DNA of 64,000 bases from Massilia frigida (GCF_011682175.1 NZ_WHJG01000001.1:62001-126000), one strand, 5' to 3'. Positions 50,954 through 60,902 are shown, counted from the stretch's first letter. The notes: a model not told the origin generated them from the letters alone. Made by a program: numbers and translations.

Positions 50954-52732
50954 ATGCGCATGAACAGACGCGCCGCCATGCCAGCCGGCGTCGCGGGACT
51001 GGCCGCCGCGCTGCTGATGATGGCGGCGCTGGCCTGGCGCGCGCTGTGCCCCGCCGCGCTGCCGGCGGCGCCGCCCGCTGCCGCTGCGGCGGCGTTTTCG
51101 GCCACCCGCGCGCTGGTGCATGCCGCCTTTCTGGCGCAGGCGCCGCGCCCCATCGCCAGCGACACCAATGCGCGTGCACGCGACTACCTGCTGGAAAAGC
51201 TGCGCGCGCTGGGCCTCGATCCACAGGTGCAGACGGCAACCGTCAGCAGCGGCGGGCGCGATGGCGCCGGCAATGCCCGTCTCACGGTCGCGGTAGTGCA
51301 CAACATCGTGCTGCGCATCCGCGGCAGCGCGCCGCCGCGCCACCTTCCGCTGATGCTGGCCTCGCACTACGACAGCCTGCCCGATGCTCCCGACGCCGGC
51401 GGCGCGGTGGCCGCCCTGCTCGAATCGCTGCGCGCCCTGGGCCAGGGTGCGCCCCCGGCCAACGACCTGATCGTGCTTATTGCCGATGGCGAGCACGCCG
51501 GCTCGCTGGGCGCGCGCGCTTTCGTGGAGCAGCACCCGTGGGCCCGCAAGGTCGGGCTGGTACTGCGTTTCGACGGCGCGCCAGGACAGGCGCCACTGGC
51601 GCTGCTCGATACCCACGGCGGCAATGGCGACACCGTGGCGGCATGGGCGCGCCTGGACGCGGCGCCGGCCGGCTCGTCGCGCGGGCCAGGCGGGGCGGCC
51701 GATCCGTCACCGCTACGCACGCTCGGCCTGGCCAGCATGCGTTTCGCCAGCCCGGCGCACAGCGTGAACGACAGCGCCGCCATGCAGCACGGCGGCGAGG
51801 CGATGGTAGCGCTGGCGCGCGCGTTCGGCGCCCGGCCGCTCGATACCATCGCCGCACCGGACCGCGTGTTCTTCAGCGTGCCGCTGGCCGGCGCGCTGCA
51901 TTACCCGGAGCGCATCGTCTGGCGCATCACGCGCGTCGCCGGCGTCCTGTGCCTGCTGGTGTGCTGGGCCACGCTGCGGCATGGCGCGACGCGCATCGGC
52001 CCACTGGCGCTGAGCGGCGCCATGGCGGGCGCGCTGGTGGCGCTGATCGTCCTGAGCGCGGCCAAGCCGGGCGCCACCTACCTGCTGGCGTGGCCGCTGA
52101 TCGGCGTGCTGCTGGCCACGGGTGCGCTGCACCTGCCGCAGACGGCGGCGCTGTCGCGCCATGCGCGCGCCGCCATCCTGGCCACCGGCACAATGCCGGC
52201 GATCGCGCTCCTGCTCCCGCTGGCGGCGGCCGCGTGGACGCGGCCAGCTGCGCCGGCGGCGCCAGCGGACAGCATCACCTACCTGGCCGACGCCACCACC
52301 TGGAAATCGTACTGGCTCGATGGCGCCGGCGCGCGCGCATCCACGGCGGCGCCGCGCACCGGCATCGCCTTTCCGCACATCGCCATGCTCGAAGACGACA
52401 GCACGCCGGCCAGGCGCCAGGTGGCGTTTGCGCTCACCTCGAAAAACGCCGCGCCGACCATCGAACTGCGGGTCGACGGCGCGCGCGTACTGGCCGCGCA
52501 TCTCGACGGCCGCGCGCTGGCGACACAACGTGGCGGCGACTGGACGCTGACCCTGCACGGCATGGGCGAGCGGCGCCTGCACGTCAAGCTGGAGCTGGAA
52601 GGCGGCGTCAGCGCGCGCGTCCATATCCAGGAGTCGATCCCCGGCTTGCCTGCGGACGCCATCCCGGGCAAGCGCACGCACGCGCCGCGCGGCGGCCGCA
52701 CACTCTCCACGGACATGCTGGTGCTGCGCTAA
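50954..52732 (+). CDS. M28-like membrane protein with altered metal ligands
   Basis: 592 residues. N-terminal hydrophobic anchor at about 10-40, a peptidase-like domain at about 50-310, about four membrane helices at 325-420, then a beta-rich C-terminal domain. The layout matches M28 membrane peptidases with a C-terminal membrane half. The M28 landmarks ASHYDSLPDAPDAGG (His138, Asp147) and LIADGEHAGSLGARAF (Glu180) are visible, but the usual second Glu after GE is His181. The late SDF and YHTxxD motifs are replaced by SVNDSAAMQHGG, so activity is doubtful. Tandem with the intact M28 peptidase gene at 52837. Confidence 0.72.
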   Translation: MRMNRRAAMPAGVAGLAAALLMMAALAWRALCPAALPAAPPAAAAAAFSATRALVHAAFLAQAPRPIASDTNARARDYLLEKLRALGLDPQVQTATVSSGGRDGAGNARLTVAVVHNIVLRIRGSAPPRHLPLMLASHYDSLPDAPDAGGAVAALLESLRALGQGAPPANDLIVLIADGEHAGSLGARAFVEQHPWARKVGLVLRFDGAPGQAPLALLDTHGGNGDTVAAWARLDAAPAGSSRGPGGAADPSPLRTLGLASMRFASPAHSVNDSAAMQHGGEAMVALARAFGARPLDTIAAPDRVFFSVPLAGALHYPERIVWRITRVAGVLCLLVCWATLRHGATRIGPLALSGAMAGALVALIVLSAAKPGATYLLAWPLIGVLLATGALHLPQTAALSRHARAAILATGTMPAIALLLPLAAAAWTRPAAPAAPADSITYLADATTWKSYWLDGAGARASTAAPRTGIAFPHIAMLEDDSTPARRQVAFALTSKNAAPTIELRVDGARVLAAHLDGRALATQRGGDWTLTLHGMGERRLHVKLELEGGVSARVHIQESIPGLPADAIPGKRTHAPRGGRTLSTDMLVLR

Positions 52733-52836
52733 GGCCGCGCGATTTCCTTTGCAATCGGCGTGGCGGAATGGCATACAATGTTTCGCTCCGCCCCCGTGGG
52801 CGCCGTATTTACCACCCTCCACCGCACTAGGAACCC

Positions 52837-54468
52837 ATGCAAAAGATGCTTTCCTCCCTCGTGAGCACGGCCCTGGCTATCAGCCTGGCCGCAGCTTTCC
52901 CCGCGTACGCCGCCGGCGCCGCGTCCGTCCCCACCGTCAAGGAAGCGCCGCTGCGCGCCCACCTGTCGTTCTTGTCGAGCGATGTACTCGAAGGACGTGG
53001 CACCGGCCAGCGCGGCGGCGACCTGACCGTGGCCTACCTTGAATCACAGGCGCTGGCCGCCGGCCTCAAGCCGGGCAACGGCGACAGCTTCCGCCAGTCG
53101 GTCAAGATCGCGGGCGTGAAAGCCACGCCTGAGAGCAGCAGCGTGGCGCTGGAAGCGGGCGGCAAGGCGCAATCGCTCGCCTTCGGCAAGGACTGGGTCT
53201 GGGCGCCGGGCGACGCCAAGGCCGTGCACGCGATGGATGCGGAACTGGTCTTCGTCGGCTACGGCATCACCGCGCCGGAAGCAGGCTGGGACGACTACAA
53301 GGGCATCGACGTCAAGGGTAAAATACTGGTCATGATGGTCAACGACCCGGCGCCGACGGCAGCCGAGCCGAATCGCTTCAACGGCAAGGGCCTGACCTAC
53401 TACGGCCGCTGGACCTACAAATTCGAAGAAGCCGCGCGCCACGGCGCCGCCGGCGTGCTGCTGATTCACACCGACGCCTCGGCCTCGTATGGCTGGAGCG
53501 TGGTGCAAAACAGCTGGCTGAGCGAACGCTTCCAGCTGGCGCAGGGCAAACTGGGCGCCAATATGCAGGGCTGGATGACGGAAGCCGCCGCGCGCACCCT
53601 GTTTTCCGCCGCCGGCGAAGACCTGGACGCACTGCGCAGCGCCGCCGAGAACAAGGACTTCAAGCCGGTGGCCCTGAAAGCCAAAGTCAAAGGCGAGATG
53701 AAGTCGGCCATCCGCATGGTCGAACAGTTCAACGTGGCCGGCGTGGTACCGGGCACCGATCCGACGCTCAAGGACGAAGTGGTGATCTACAGCGCCCACT
53801 GGGATCACCTGGGCAAGCAAGGCGAAGGCGCCGACACCATCTACAACGGCGCGGTCGACAATGCCTCCGGCAGCGCCGGCCTGCTGGCGATGGCGCAGGA
53901 AGCGGTGCGCTCACCGGCCAAACGCAGCCAGATGTTCCTGTGGGTGGCGGCCGAAGAACAAGGCCTGCTGGGCAGCGCGGCGTACGCCAGCAGCCCGCTG
54001 TGGCCCGCGAACAAAACCGCGGCCAACCTGAACCTGGACAGCCTCAATTTCGTGGGTGCGGCCAAGGATATCAGCACCCAGGGCAGCGAACGCACGGAAC
54101 TGGGCGCGATGGCGGAAGCGACCGCGAAAGCCATGCGCCTGGTGGTGCGCAAGCCGGAGCCGGACCTGGCGGGCGGCTACTTCCGCAGCGACCATTTCAG
54201 CTTCGCGAAAGCCGGCATTCCGGCCTTTTCGATCGAAGGCGGCAAGGACTATGTGAAGGATAGCGTCGCGGGCAAGGCCAAGGAAGACGCGTACCAGGCG
54301 CGCTATCACCAGGTGGGCGACGAATACGATCCGACCTGGGATTTGTCGGGCATGGTGCAGCAGGCGCAGTTCACGCTGAACCTGGGCTTGCGCGTGGCGA
54401 ATGCACCGACGATGCCGGCCTGGAAAGCCGGCGACGCCTTCGGCAAGGTACGCGCCTCGGGCAAATAG
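52837..54468 (+). CDS. Secreted M28 family zinc aminopeptidase
   Basis: 543 residues. Signal peptide LSSLVSTALAISLAAAFPAY then AAGAA. A PA insert lies around 135-235 (MDAELVFVGYGITAPEAGWD). Full M28 metal site: YSAHWDHLGKQG, VDNASGSAGLLAMAQEA, AAEEQGLLGSAAYA, LNLDSLNFVG and the last ligand in ARYHQVGDEYDP; also RSDHFSFAKAGIPAFS. Predicted to cleave N-terminal residues from peptides in the periplasm. A short promoter-like TACAAT lies near 52776. It pairs with the degenerate relative upstream, whose stop is 104 nt before this start. Confidence 0.92.
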   Translation: MQKMLSSLVSTALAISLAAAFPAYAAGAASVPTVKEAPLRAHLSFLSSDVLEGRGTGQRGGDLTVAYLESQALAAGLKPGNGDSFRQSVKIAGVKATPESSSVALEAGGKAQSLAFGKDWVWAPGDAKAVHAMDAELVFVGYGITAPEAGWDDYKGIDVKGKILVMMVNDPAPTAAEPNRFNGKGLTYYGRWTYKFEEAARHGAAGVLLIHTDASASYGWSVVQNSWLSERFQLAQGKLGANMQGWMTEAAARTLFSAAGEDLDALRSAAENKDFKPVALKAKVKGEMKSAIRMVEQFNVAGVVPGTDPTLKDEVVIYSAHWDHLGKQGEGADTIYNGAVDNASGSAGLLAMAQEAVRSPAKRSQMFLWVAAEEQGLLGSAAYASSPLWPANKTAANLNLDSLNFVGAAKDISTQGSERTELGAMAEATAKAMRLVVRKPEPDLAGGYFRSDHFSFAKAGIPAFSIEGGKDYVKDSVAGKAKEDAYQARYHQVGDEYDPTWDLSGMVQQAQFTLNLGLRVANAPTMPAWKAGDAFGKVRASGK

Positions 54469-54505
54469 AACAGCACGGGGTGGGCTTGCGGCCCACCCCA
54501 TCTTC

Positions 54506-54961
54506 TTATTGCAGTTCGAATTCGGCCGGGCTCAGACCGAGTTCCTTGCAAATCTTGACCGCCACGACCTTTTCGCTGGCATCGAAATTGCCGTCGGCCG
54601 AAGCGATGGCGATCACCATGCGCACCAGCAGGCGCGCCGCTTCGCCGTTCGATTTCATCTTGCCCAGTGCCTGGTAGGCTTTCGATTCGCCGATATCCTT
54701 GTCGAATTCGAGCTGGCCCACGTGATCCTGGAAGGCCTTGATCACGTCGCTGGTCGTAAACACCGACAGCGCATCGTGGGTCTCGATGAACTTGACCATT
54801 TTTTGCTTCTCATCCGACGTGATATTCCCGTCCGCCATGGCGATCAGCGCCGAACCGGCCATGGCCGCGTTCATGAAATCCTTGTTCTTGAATTTCAGGA
54901 TGTCCGTTTTCATTTCACCGGCTTTGGTTTTCAGGCGAGTCAGAAAATTGTCGAAACTCAT
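54506..54961 (-). CDS. TerB-family protein
   Basis: 151 residues from ATG 54961, with GGAG nine bases upstream. The TerB fold has two DGN-type acidic loops, IAMADGNITSDEKQKMVKFI and AIASADGNFDASEKVVAVKI, as in tellurite-resistance TerB, where they bind metal. No signal or membrane segments, so cytoplasmic. Found alone without terA/C/D/E genes, so a role in tellurite resistance cannot be claimed; stand-alone TerB proteins are thought to act in envelope or metal stress. Converges with the M28 gene. Confidence 0.88.
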   Translation of the reverse strand: MSFDNFLTRLKTKAGEMKTDILKFKNKDFMNAAMAGSALIAMADGNITSDEKQKMVKFIETHDALSVFTTSDVIKAFQDHVGQLEFDKDIGESKAYQALGKMKSNGEAARLLVRMVIAIASADGNFDASEKVVAVKICKELGLSPAEFELQ

Positions 54962-55069
54962 GGTGTACTCCGGTTTGCAAGTTGATAAGAACGGCAATCT
55001 TACTCTGATTTTTGGCTTTGGCCACAGCAACCGGGCGCGCCTTTAAGCCGTCCGTAACAAAAGCACCTC

Positions 55070-57262
55070 TCAAAACCGTGCGTGGTAAGTCAGGTCGGCG
55101 CTGCGCGGTGCGCCGAGAATCACCTGGCTGTTCGCATTCGCCCCGCTCCAGCTGGCATACAGCTTGTCGCCCAGATTGCGCACGCGCAGCGTCAGGTCGC
55201 CCGCGCCGAGGCGCCAGCGCGCGTACACGTCGGCCGTGGTGAAGGCGTTCATGCGGATCGTGTTGGCGTTGTTGGTGAAGCGCTCGCCCGTGTAATTGAG
55301 CGCGGCGCCCAGCTTGAGCGGCATCTGGTCCACCGTGTAGTCGACCCACAGGTTGCCGGTCTTCTTGGCCACATTGGGCGGCAGGTTCCCCGCGCGCGAC
55401 ACCTTGCCCGCTTCGAGCAGCTGGTCGAACTGGGCGTCCAGCACCGCCACGTTCCCGTTGATGCCCAGCTGGCGCGTTGGCCGCCACGCCGCCGCCAGCT
55501 CCACCCCGCGTGAAGACTGCTTGCCGCTGTTGACGGTCAGGGCCGGCACTGCGGCATCGCGCGAGAGGATGTTATCGAGTGCGATCCGGTACAGCGCCAG
55601 CGTGGCGTCGAGCGTGCCGCCGAAGAGCGACTGCTTGATGCCGATTTCGCTCTGCGTGCCTTTCGACAGGTCGAAGGCGGCATTCGCGGCGCTGAGCAGC
55701 AGCAGGTTGCCCGAGCCGACCGGCGCCGAGGCGCTGGTGTGCTGTGCGTACACCGAGATATCCTTGTCGAACGCGTACACGGTGCCGATGCGCAGCGAGC
55801 GCGGATCGTAGGTCTGCGCGTACGCGCTTGCCACGCCCGTGTCCAGGTCCTCCGTGCGGCGACCGAGCCTGACCCGGTCCTGGCGCAGGCCCGCCACGAT
55901 GATCCACTTGTCGGTCACCCATAGCGCGTCTTCAAGGTACAGCGACGCGGTCGGAATACTGGTGGAAAAATTGGTGCGGTTGCCGGCGCCCGTGTACAGC
56001 GCGGCGTTGGCGCCCAGCGAGTCGTAGCTGCCGTAGGCAGGATCGAACAGGTCGACCGTCAACGCGGCGCTGGCGGCATTGCCCCCGTTGGAAAAACGGC
56101 GGCCGGTGGCAAAGCGCGTCTTGCTGTATTGCGCACCGGCGGCGAAGCGGTGCTTCATGCCCGCCAGATCGCCGCTGTAGGCCAGGTCGAGCCGGTTGCC
56201 GAATACTTGATGGTCGTGGGTCACGCCAACCAGGTCGCGCACGATCTGGCGCGGCGCGCTGAAAGTGTAGCTCTCGGCGTTGCGCCAGCTGCGGTCGGCC
56301 GTGTAGTACGACAGTTCGTTGCGCAAGGTCCAGCCGGGGGCGAGCTTCCAGGTCAGTTTGGCGCGCGCCCAGGCGCTGTCAGACTTCATCACGGCGTCGT
56401 CGACGTTGTAGTTCTTGAATGCCAGGCGGCGGTCGATCACGCGCCCACCGGCATCGCTGACCGCACCTGCGGGATCGGTTGCCAGCGCGCGCGGCACCAG
56501 CGGCGAGCCCTGATACGCGTTGACGTTATCTGACAGCAGGTCCAGGCTCAGGTCGAGCGTGATGGCGCGCGTCAATGCGCTGGTGGTGGCCAGGGTCAGA
56601 CTGTCGTAACGCTGCTTGTTGCGGTCGATGTAGCCGTCCGATTGCTGATGGCTGTAATCGATGCGCACCGCACTGGCCTCGCCCAGTGGACGGTTGATGC
56701 CCGCGCCGAGGCGCCAGGTATTGAAGCTCCCGTACGACAGCATCGCTTCGCTGGCCGGCAGCGCGCGGTCCGGCCGCTTGGTGACGAAATTGATCGCACC
56801 GCCGATCGCGCCGTCGCCCGACATCAGCGAGGCTGGCCCCTTGAGCACTTCGATGCGCTCGAAGTTCCAGGTGTCCTGGGTGCGCGCGCTCATGGTCGGC
56901 ACGGCGATGCGGCTGCCGTCGTACAGATAGCTGACAAAGCCCGAACTGAAGCCGCGCGACGAGCTTTGCGACGGCGCGCTGGCATTGCCGCCCTGGGTGA
57001 TACCGACCGCGCCGCGCACCGCTTCGTCGAGGCTGCGCGCGCCGCGCACGTCGATCAGGTCGCGGTCGATCACGTCGACCGAGGCCGGGGTTTCGCGCAG
57101 GCTCAGGTCCAGGCGGCTGCCGACACCCGTGCTGTCGCTGCCGGCCGGCGCGCGGGCACTGTCGATGACGACCACCTGCATCGGTGGCGGCGCATTGTCG
57201 GCGCAAGCGGCCAAAGGGCTGTACAGGCAAAGCAGTGCGCAAGGCAGCTTTCTCAATTTCAC
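55070..57262 (-). CDS. TonB-dependent siderophore receptor
   Basis: 730 residues from the GTG at 57262, which has AGGAG seven bases upstream. Short signal peptide MKLRKLPCALLCLYSPLAAC. Plug domain: RLDLSLRETPASVDVIDRDL and GFSSGFVSYLYDGSRIAVPT, then ERIEVLKGPASLMSGDGAIG with GGAINFVTKRP. The barrel ends LGAPRSADLTYHARF with terminal Phe. This is the siderophore class of receptors (TonB-siderophor). A Fur box at 57278-57297 lies 16 nt upstream. Divergent from the ABC transporter genes, so receptor and exporter/importer share one control region. Confidence 0.92.
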   Translation of the reverse strand: MKLRKLPCALLCLYSPLAACADNAPPPMQVVVIDSARAPAGSDSTGVGSRLDLSLRETPASVDVIDRDLIDVRGARSLDEAVRGAVGITQGGNASAPSQSSSRGFSSGFVSYLYDGSRIAVPTMSARTQDTWNFERIEVLKGPASLMSGDGAIGGAINFVTKRPDRALPASEAMLSYGSFNTWRLGAGINRPLGEASAVRIDYSHQQSDGYIDRNKQRYDSLTLATTSALTRAITLDLSLDLLSDNVNAYQGSPLVPRALATDPAGAVSDAGGRVIDRRLAFKNYNVDDAVMKSDSAWARAKLTWKLAPGWTLRNELSYYTADRSWRNAESYTFSAPRQIVRDLVGVTHDHQVFGNRLDLAYSGDLAGMKHRFAAGAQYSKTRFATGRRFSNGGNAASAALTVDLFDPAYGSYDSLGANAALYTGAGNRTNFSTSIPTASLYLEDALWVTDKWIIVAGLRQDRVRLGRRTEDLDTGVASAYAQTYDPRSLRIGTVYAFDKDISVYAQHTSASAPVGSGNLLLLSAANAAFDLSKGTQSEIGIKQSLFGGTLDATLALYRIALDNILSRDAAVPALTVNSGKQSSRGVELAAAWRPTRQLGINGNVAVLDAQFDQLLEAGKVSRAGNLPPNVAKKTGNLWVDYTVDQMPLKLGAALNYTGERFTNNANTIRMNAFTTADVYARWRLGAGDLTLRVRNLGDKLYASWSGANANSQVILGAPRSADLTYHARF

Positions 57263-57277
57263 GGCAAGACTCCTATT

Positions 57278-57297
57278 GATAATAAGTTCTCATTATC
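57278..57297. promoter_or_regulatory. Fur box between siderophore receptor and ABC transporter
   Basis: GATAATAAGTTCTCATTATC, a 20-bp near-palindrome matching Fur operator half-sites (GATAAT / ATTATC). Placed so that it could repress both the minus-strand receptor and the plus-strand ABC operon. Confidence 0.85.
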
Positions 57298-57342
57298 GTA
57301 TAGTCGTCGACACTTTCGCAATCTTTTAGTGATGCCAACCCC

Positions 57343-58062
57343 ATGGATATGATGAAACCTGCCCTCCAGATGGACAATGTCACGCGCCGATTCGGCGAGC
57401 GCGTGGCCCTCAACGGCCTCTCGCTCACCTTGCAGGCGGGCGAGGTGTACGCGCTGCTCGCCCCCAACGGCGCCGGCAAAACCACGGCCCTCAACCTGAT
57501 CCTCGGCTTTTTGCAGCCGGATGGCGGCAGCATCCATGTGTGCGGCGAACCGGTGGCGGGCGACGCGGCCCGCACGCGCCGCGCGATTGCCTATCTGCCG
57601 GAACAGGTGGCGATTTATCCGGAACTGAGCGGGCTGGAAAACCTGCGCTACTTTTCGCTGCTGGCGTCAATCACGCTCGATGACGCCACCCTGCGCCGCC
57701 TGCTGACCGAGTCCGGCCTGCGTGCCGATGCGCACGACCGCCACGCGCGCAACTACTCGAAAGGCATGCGCCAGAAAGTCGGCATTGCGATTGCCATGGC
57801 GCGCGACGCGAAGCTGCTGCTGCTCGACGAGCCGACATCGGGCCTCGACCCGCTGGCCGCGTCCGAGCTCTCCGGCCTTCTGCGCGCGGCGGCGCAGCGT
57901 GGCGTCGCCATTTTGATGGCCACCCATGACCTGTACCGCATCAAGGAAGTGGCCACCCGCGTCGGCGTGCTGCACGGGGGCCGCATCGAACGCGAAATCG
58001 ATCCGCAGGCGACCGCGCACGCCGCGCTGGAGCAGGTCTATATCGCGGAGCTGGCGCAATGA
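57343..58062 (+). CDS. ABC transporter ATP-binding protein of DUF3526 exporter
   Basis: 239 residues. Walker A at 41-48 (APNGAGKTT), Q-loop in LPEQVAIYPEL, signature YSKGMRQKVGIAI, Walker B LLLLDEPTSGLDPLAAS, switch His in MATHDLYRIKEVA. Starts 45 nt after the Fur box on the divergent strand; ATG at 57343 or three codons later. Partnered with two ABC-2-type permeases whose starts overlap (ATGA). Such sets beside TonB receptor genes are proposed to export or recycle siderophores; direction is not proven by sequence. Confidence 0.92.
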   Translation: MDMMKPALQMDNVTRRFGERVALNGLSLTLQAGEVYALLAPNGAGKTTALNLILGFLQPDGGSIHVCGEPVAGDAARTRRAIAYLPEQVAIYPELSGLENLRYFSLLASITLDDATLRRLLTESGLRADAHDRHARNYSKGMRQKVGIAIAMARDAKLLLLDEPTSGLDPLAASELSGLLRAAAQRGVAILMATHDLYRIKEVATRVGVLHGGRIEREIDPQATAHAALEQVYIAELAQ

Positions 58063-59432
58063 GCGCGGCGCTGCTGCGCGCCGAAGCCCAGCGCCTGTGG
58101 CGCGAACCGCGCCTGCGCTGGGTCGCCATGCTGGCGCCACTGCTACTGCTGATCGTGTTTTTTTCATCGATGAACGGCGCCGCGCGCCTTGCCGACGAAC
58201 GCACACGCTTCGCCGCATCCGAACGCGCGCGCTGGGTCGCCCAGGGCCAGAAAGACCCGCACAGCGCCGCGCATTTCGGCGTGTGGGCGGTCAAGCCGTC
58301 GTCGCCGCTGGTGGTGCTGGCGCCGGGCATCGAACCGTTTGTCGGCCTGTCGGTCTGGCTGGAGGCGCACAAGCGCAACGAGATGATTTTCCGCCCCGGC
58401 CAGGATGCCGATCCGATCATGCGCAGCGCCGCCTCGGTGGCGCAGGTGCTCGAAGTGCTCGGGCCGATATTTGCGATCCTGCTCGGTTTTGCCGGCTTTG
58501 CCCAGGACCGCCAGCGCGGCACCCTGCGCATGGCTTTCGGTAATGGCGCCGCGCCCGCGCGGCTTTTGCTGGCGCGTTTCGCGGTGATGGTGGGCGCGCT
58601 GGTGTGCATGGCGCTCGCTCCCGTGGTGGCGATGGGGACCTTCGCCCTACAGGCGCTGCCCGACGCCGGCTGGAACGGCGCGAGCCGGCTGGCCATCTGG
58701 AGCCTGCTGAACTTCATGTACCTGCTGGTGTTTTTACTGATTGCGCTGGCGGTCTCGCTCAAGGCGCCCAGCGGGCGCGCCGCACTGACCATCATGCTGG
58801 TGCTCTGGCTGGTGCTGTGCGTGGTGCTGCCGCGCGCCGCCGGCAATGCCGCGCAGGTGCTCGCGCCGGTGCCCTCGTACCAGGAAGTGCGCAGCCGCCT
58901 TGAGAACGCGGCGCCCGCCTACGAAGGCGCCGAGAAATGGGAAGCGCGGCGCCGGGCGCTGGTCAAGGCCAATGTGAGCAATGTGCGCGCCGCACAGCTC
59001 GACCAGTCCGAGCGCGAATCGCATGAAGTCTTCGACCGCATTCTCGGCCGTTTTTACGACTCGGTGGAGGAGCAGGACCGCGCCTTCGGCTGGCTGGGCG
59101 CCATCTCGCCGACGGTCGCGCTGCAAGCGGCCGGCGCGGCCGTCGCCGGCACCGACTTTTACCAGCACCGGCTTTTCATCGACGCCGCCGAAACCTACCG
59201 GCGCGCGATGGTCAACCGCCTCAATGGAGACTTGATGCGCCACACGGAACACGAGGACGCGAGCGCGTCGACCGGCAAGCAGTTCTGGGAATCGGTGCCG
59301 GCCTTTGCCTACCGCGCGCCGCCTTTGCGCGGCGTGCTTGTGAACGCGGCGGCGCCCTTGCTGCTGCTGTCTGGATGGTGCGTCCTGGCCGGCCTTGCCG
59401 CCTGGCGCGCAGCGAAAGGAGTGCAGCCATGA
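58059..59432 (+). CDS. ABC-2 type permease with DUF3526 domain, subunit 1
   Basis: 457 residues. Membrane helix near the N-terminus (WVAMLAPLLLLIVFF), then a large periplasmic loop, a cluster of about four to five helices at 130-270 (VLGPIFAILLGFAGFAQDRQ, FAVMVGALVCMALAPVVAMG, NFMYLLVFLLIALAVSLKA), a second long soluble loop and a final helix at about 430-450. DUF3526 permeases are paired in this way. Start codon overlaps the ATPase stop (ATGA). Confidence 0.85.
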   Translation: MSAALLRAEAQRLWREPRLRWVAMLAPLLLLIVFFSSMNGAARLADERTRFAASERARWVAQGQKDPHSAAHFGVWAVKPSSPLVVLAPGIEPFVGLSVWLEAHKRNEMIFRPGQDADPIMRSAASVAQVLEVLGPIFAILLGFAGFAQDRQRGTLRMAFGNGAAPARLLLARFAVMVGALVCMALAPVVAMGTFALQALPDAGWNGASRLAIWSLLNFMYLLVFLLIALAVSLKAPSGRAALTIMLVLWLVLCVVLPRAAGNAAQVLAPVPSYQEVRSRLENAAPAYEGAEKWEARRRALVKANVSNVRAAQLDQSERESHEVFDRILGRFYDSVEEQDRAFGWLGAISPTVALQAAGAAVAGTDFYQHRLFIDAAETYRRAMVNRLNGDLMRHTEHEDASASTGKQFWESVPAFAYRAPPLRGVLVNAAAPLLLLSGWCVLAGLAAWRAAKGVQP

Positions 59433-60892
59433 CGCGCGCACTGTTCCTGATCGAACTGGCGATGCTGCTCAAGGCCCGCTTTACGTGGATCATCGGCGCG
59501 CTGCTGTTTGCGGCGCTGGCGTGGGGAGCGGTCAACGGCCAGGCCAACGCCGATCAACAGCAAGCCACCGTCGACCGGGTGAAGATGCACGCGGCAGCCA
59601 AGGTCGCAAGGCAGCAGGCCGACGTGGCGCGCTACAGCCGCCCTGCCGGCACGCTGCTGCCGTACTGGCAGGACCCGTCCGACGCCGCCGGCTACATGCG
59701 TTACGGCCTCACGGCGTATGCGCTCAAGCCGCCGTCGCCGCTGGCGGGGCTTGCCATCGGCCAGTCACGCCTGCTGCCGTTCTACATCAAGACCGATCTC
59801 GATTACGTGGCGCCGCCGGCTGCCGCGTTCGACTTCATCAACCCGCGCATTCTGAGCCTGGGCGACTTCGATCTGGCGTTCGTGCTGGTGTATGTGCTGC
59901 CGCTGGCCTTGATCGCCATCGGTGCTTCTCGCCTGGCGGCGGAGCGCGACTCCGGTGCGCTACGGCTGATGGCGGCGCAACTGCCATCGTTCCGCCAACT
60001 GGTGATGCTCAAGTTCAGCGTTGCCGCCATCGTGTGCGTGCCGTTCACGCTCGTGGCGACGGTGCTGGCCCTGCTGGTGGCGGATACCCCCTGCTGTAGC
60101 ATGCAGGCGCTCGATACGATGCTGCTGCTGGGCGCCGCGCTGGCCGGCTTCACCTTGTTCTGGGTGGCGCTGACGGCGCTGGTGGCGAGCCGCATCGGGG
60201 TGGTGGGCAGCTATCTGCGGCTGGTGTCGGTGTGGATCGGATTTACTTTCTTTGTGCCGGCGGCCGGTGCGCTGCTGATCGACATGGCGTATCCGGCGCC
60301 GTCGCCACTGCTGTATCTCGACGACCTGCGGCGCGCGAACGACTTCACACCGGCCAATCGCGACGCGCTGTTCGTCAGGTTTGCGCGGGCCGAGCCTGCG
60401 TATGCCTCGGCGGCAGAGCGGGTTGGCAAGGTGTCGTATGCAACCAAGCAGATTGCGGTGCAGCGGGTGGTGGAACGACAGGTGGAGGAGCGCGTTGCGG
60501 CTGCGGCGCGCCAGAGCGAGGATGCGGCGGGACGGGCAGCCGCGCTGCGCTGGCTATCGCCGGCGATGGTGTTCGATACCTTGCTGCAGCGGGCAGCGGG
60601 CAGCGGCGTCGAGCGGCACAAGCGCTTCTTGCAGCGGACAAAGGACTATACGGACGAACTGCGGGCGTTCTTTTGGCCGCGCGCGCTGGCGGAAGCGGCC
60701 AATCCGGCCAACGCATGCCAGGGTTGCGCGGCGCGGCTGAACTTCACGGATCACGACAAGATACCGCGCTTCCAGGCGGACCGGCCGCTCGATGGCGTGG
60801 CCGGGAGTATTGGCGGGGCGGTGGGGTATTTGTGGATGCTGGCGGGTGCTGTGGTGCTGATGCTGTGGAGCGGGCGGCGGTTCAGGGTGTGA
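59429..60892 (+). CDS. ABC-2 type permease with DUF3526 domain, subunit 2
   Basis: 487 residues, beginning MTRALFLIELAMLLKARFTW and overlapping the previous gene by 4 nt. First helix near 18-35 and a cluster at about 165-290 (LAFVLVYVLPLALIAIGASR, FSVAAIVCVPFTLVATVLAL, ALAGFTLFWVALTALVASRI), then a long soluble loop containing FWPRALAEAANPANACQGCA and a last helix at about 460-480. Homologous in layout to subunit 1, so the transporter probably works as a heterodimer with two ATPases. Followed by a REP-like hairpin at 60903. Confidence 0.85.
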   Translation: MTRALFLIELAMLLKARFTWIIGALLFAALAWGAVNGQANADQQQATVDRVKMHAAAKVARQQADVARYSRPAGTLLPYWQDPSDAAGYMRYGLTAYALKPPSPLAGLAIGQSRLLPFYIKTDLDYVAPPAAAFDFINPRILSLGDFDLAFVLVYVLPLALIAIGASRLAAERDSGALRLMAAQLPSFRQLVMLKFSVAAIVCVPFTLVATVLALLVADTPCCSMQALDTMLLLGAALAGFTLFWVALTALVASRIGVVGSYLRLVSVWIGFTFFVPAAGALLIDMAYPAPSPLLYLDDLRRANDFTPANRDALFVRFARAEPAYASAAERVGKVSYATKQIAVQRVVERQVEERVAAAARQSEDAAGRAAALRWLSPAMVFDTLLQRAAGSGVERHKRFLQRTKDYTDELRAFFWPRALAEAANPANACQGCAARLNFTDHDKIPRFQADRPLDGVAGSIGGAVGYLWMLAGAVVLMLWSGRRFRV

Positions 60893-60902
60893 CGCGAACA
60901 GC

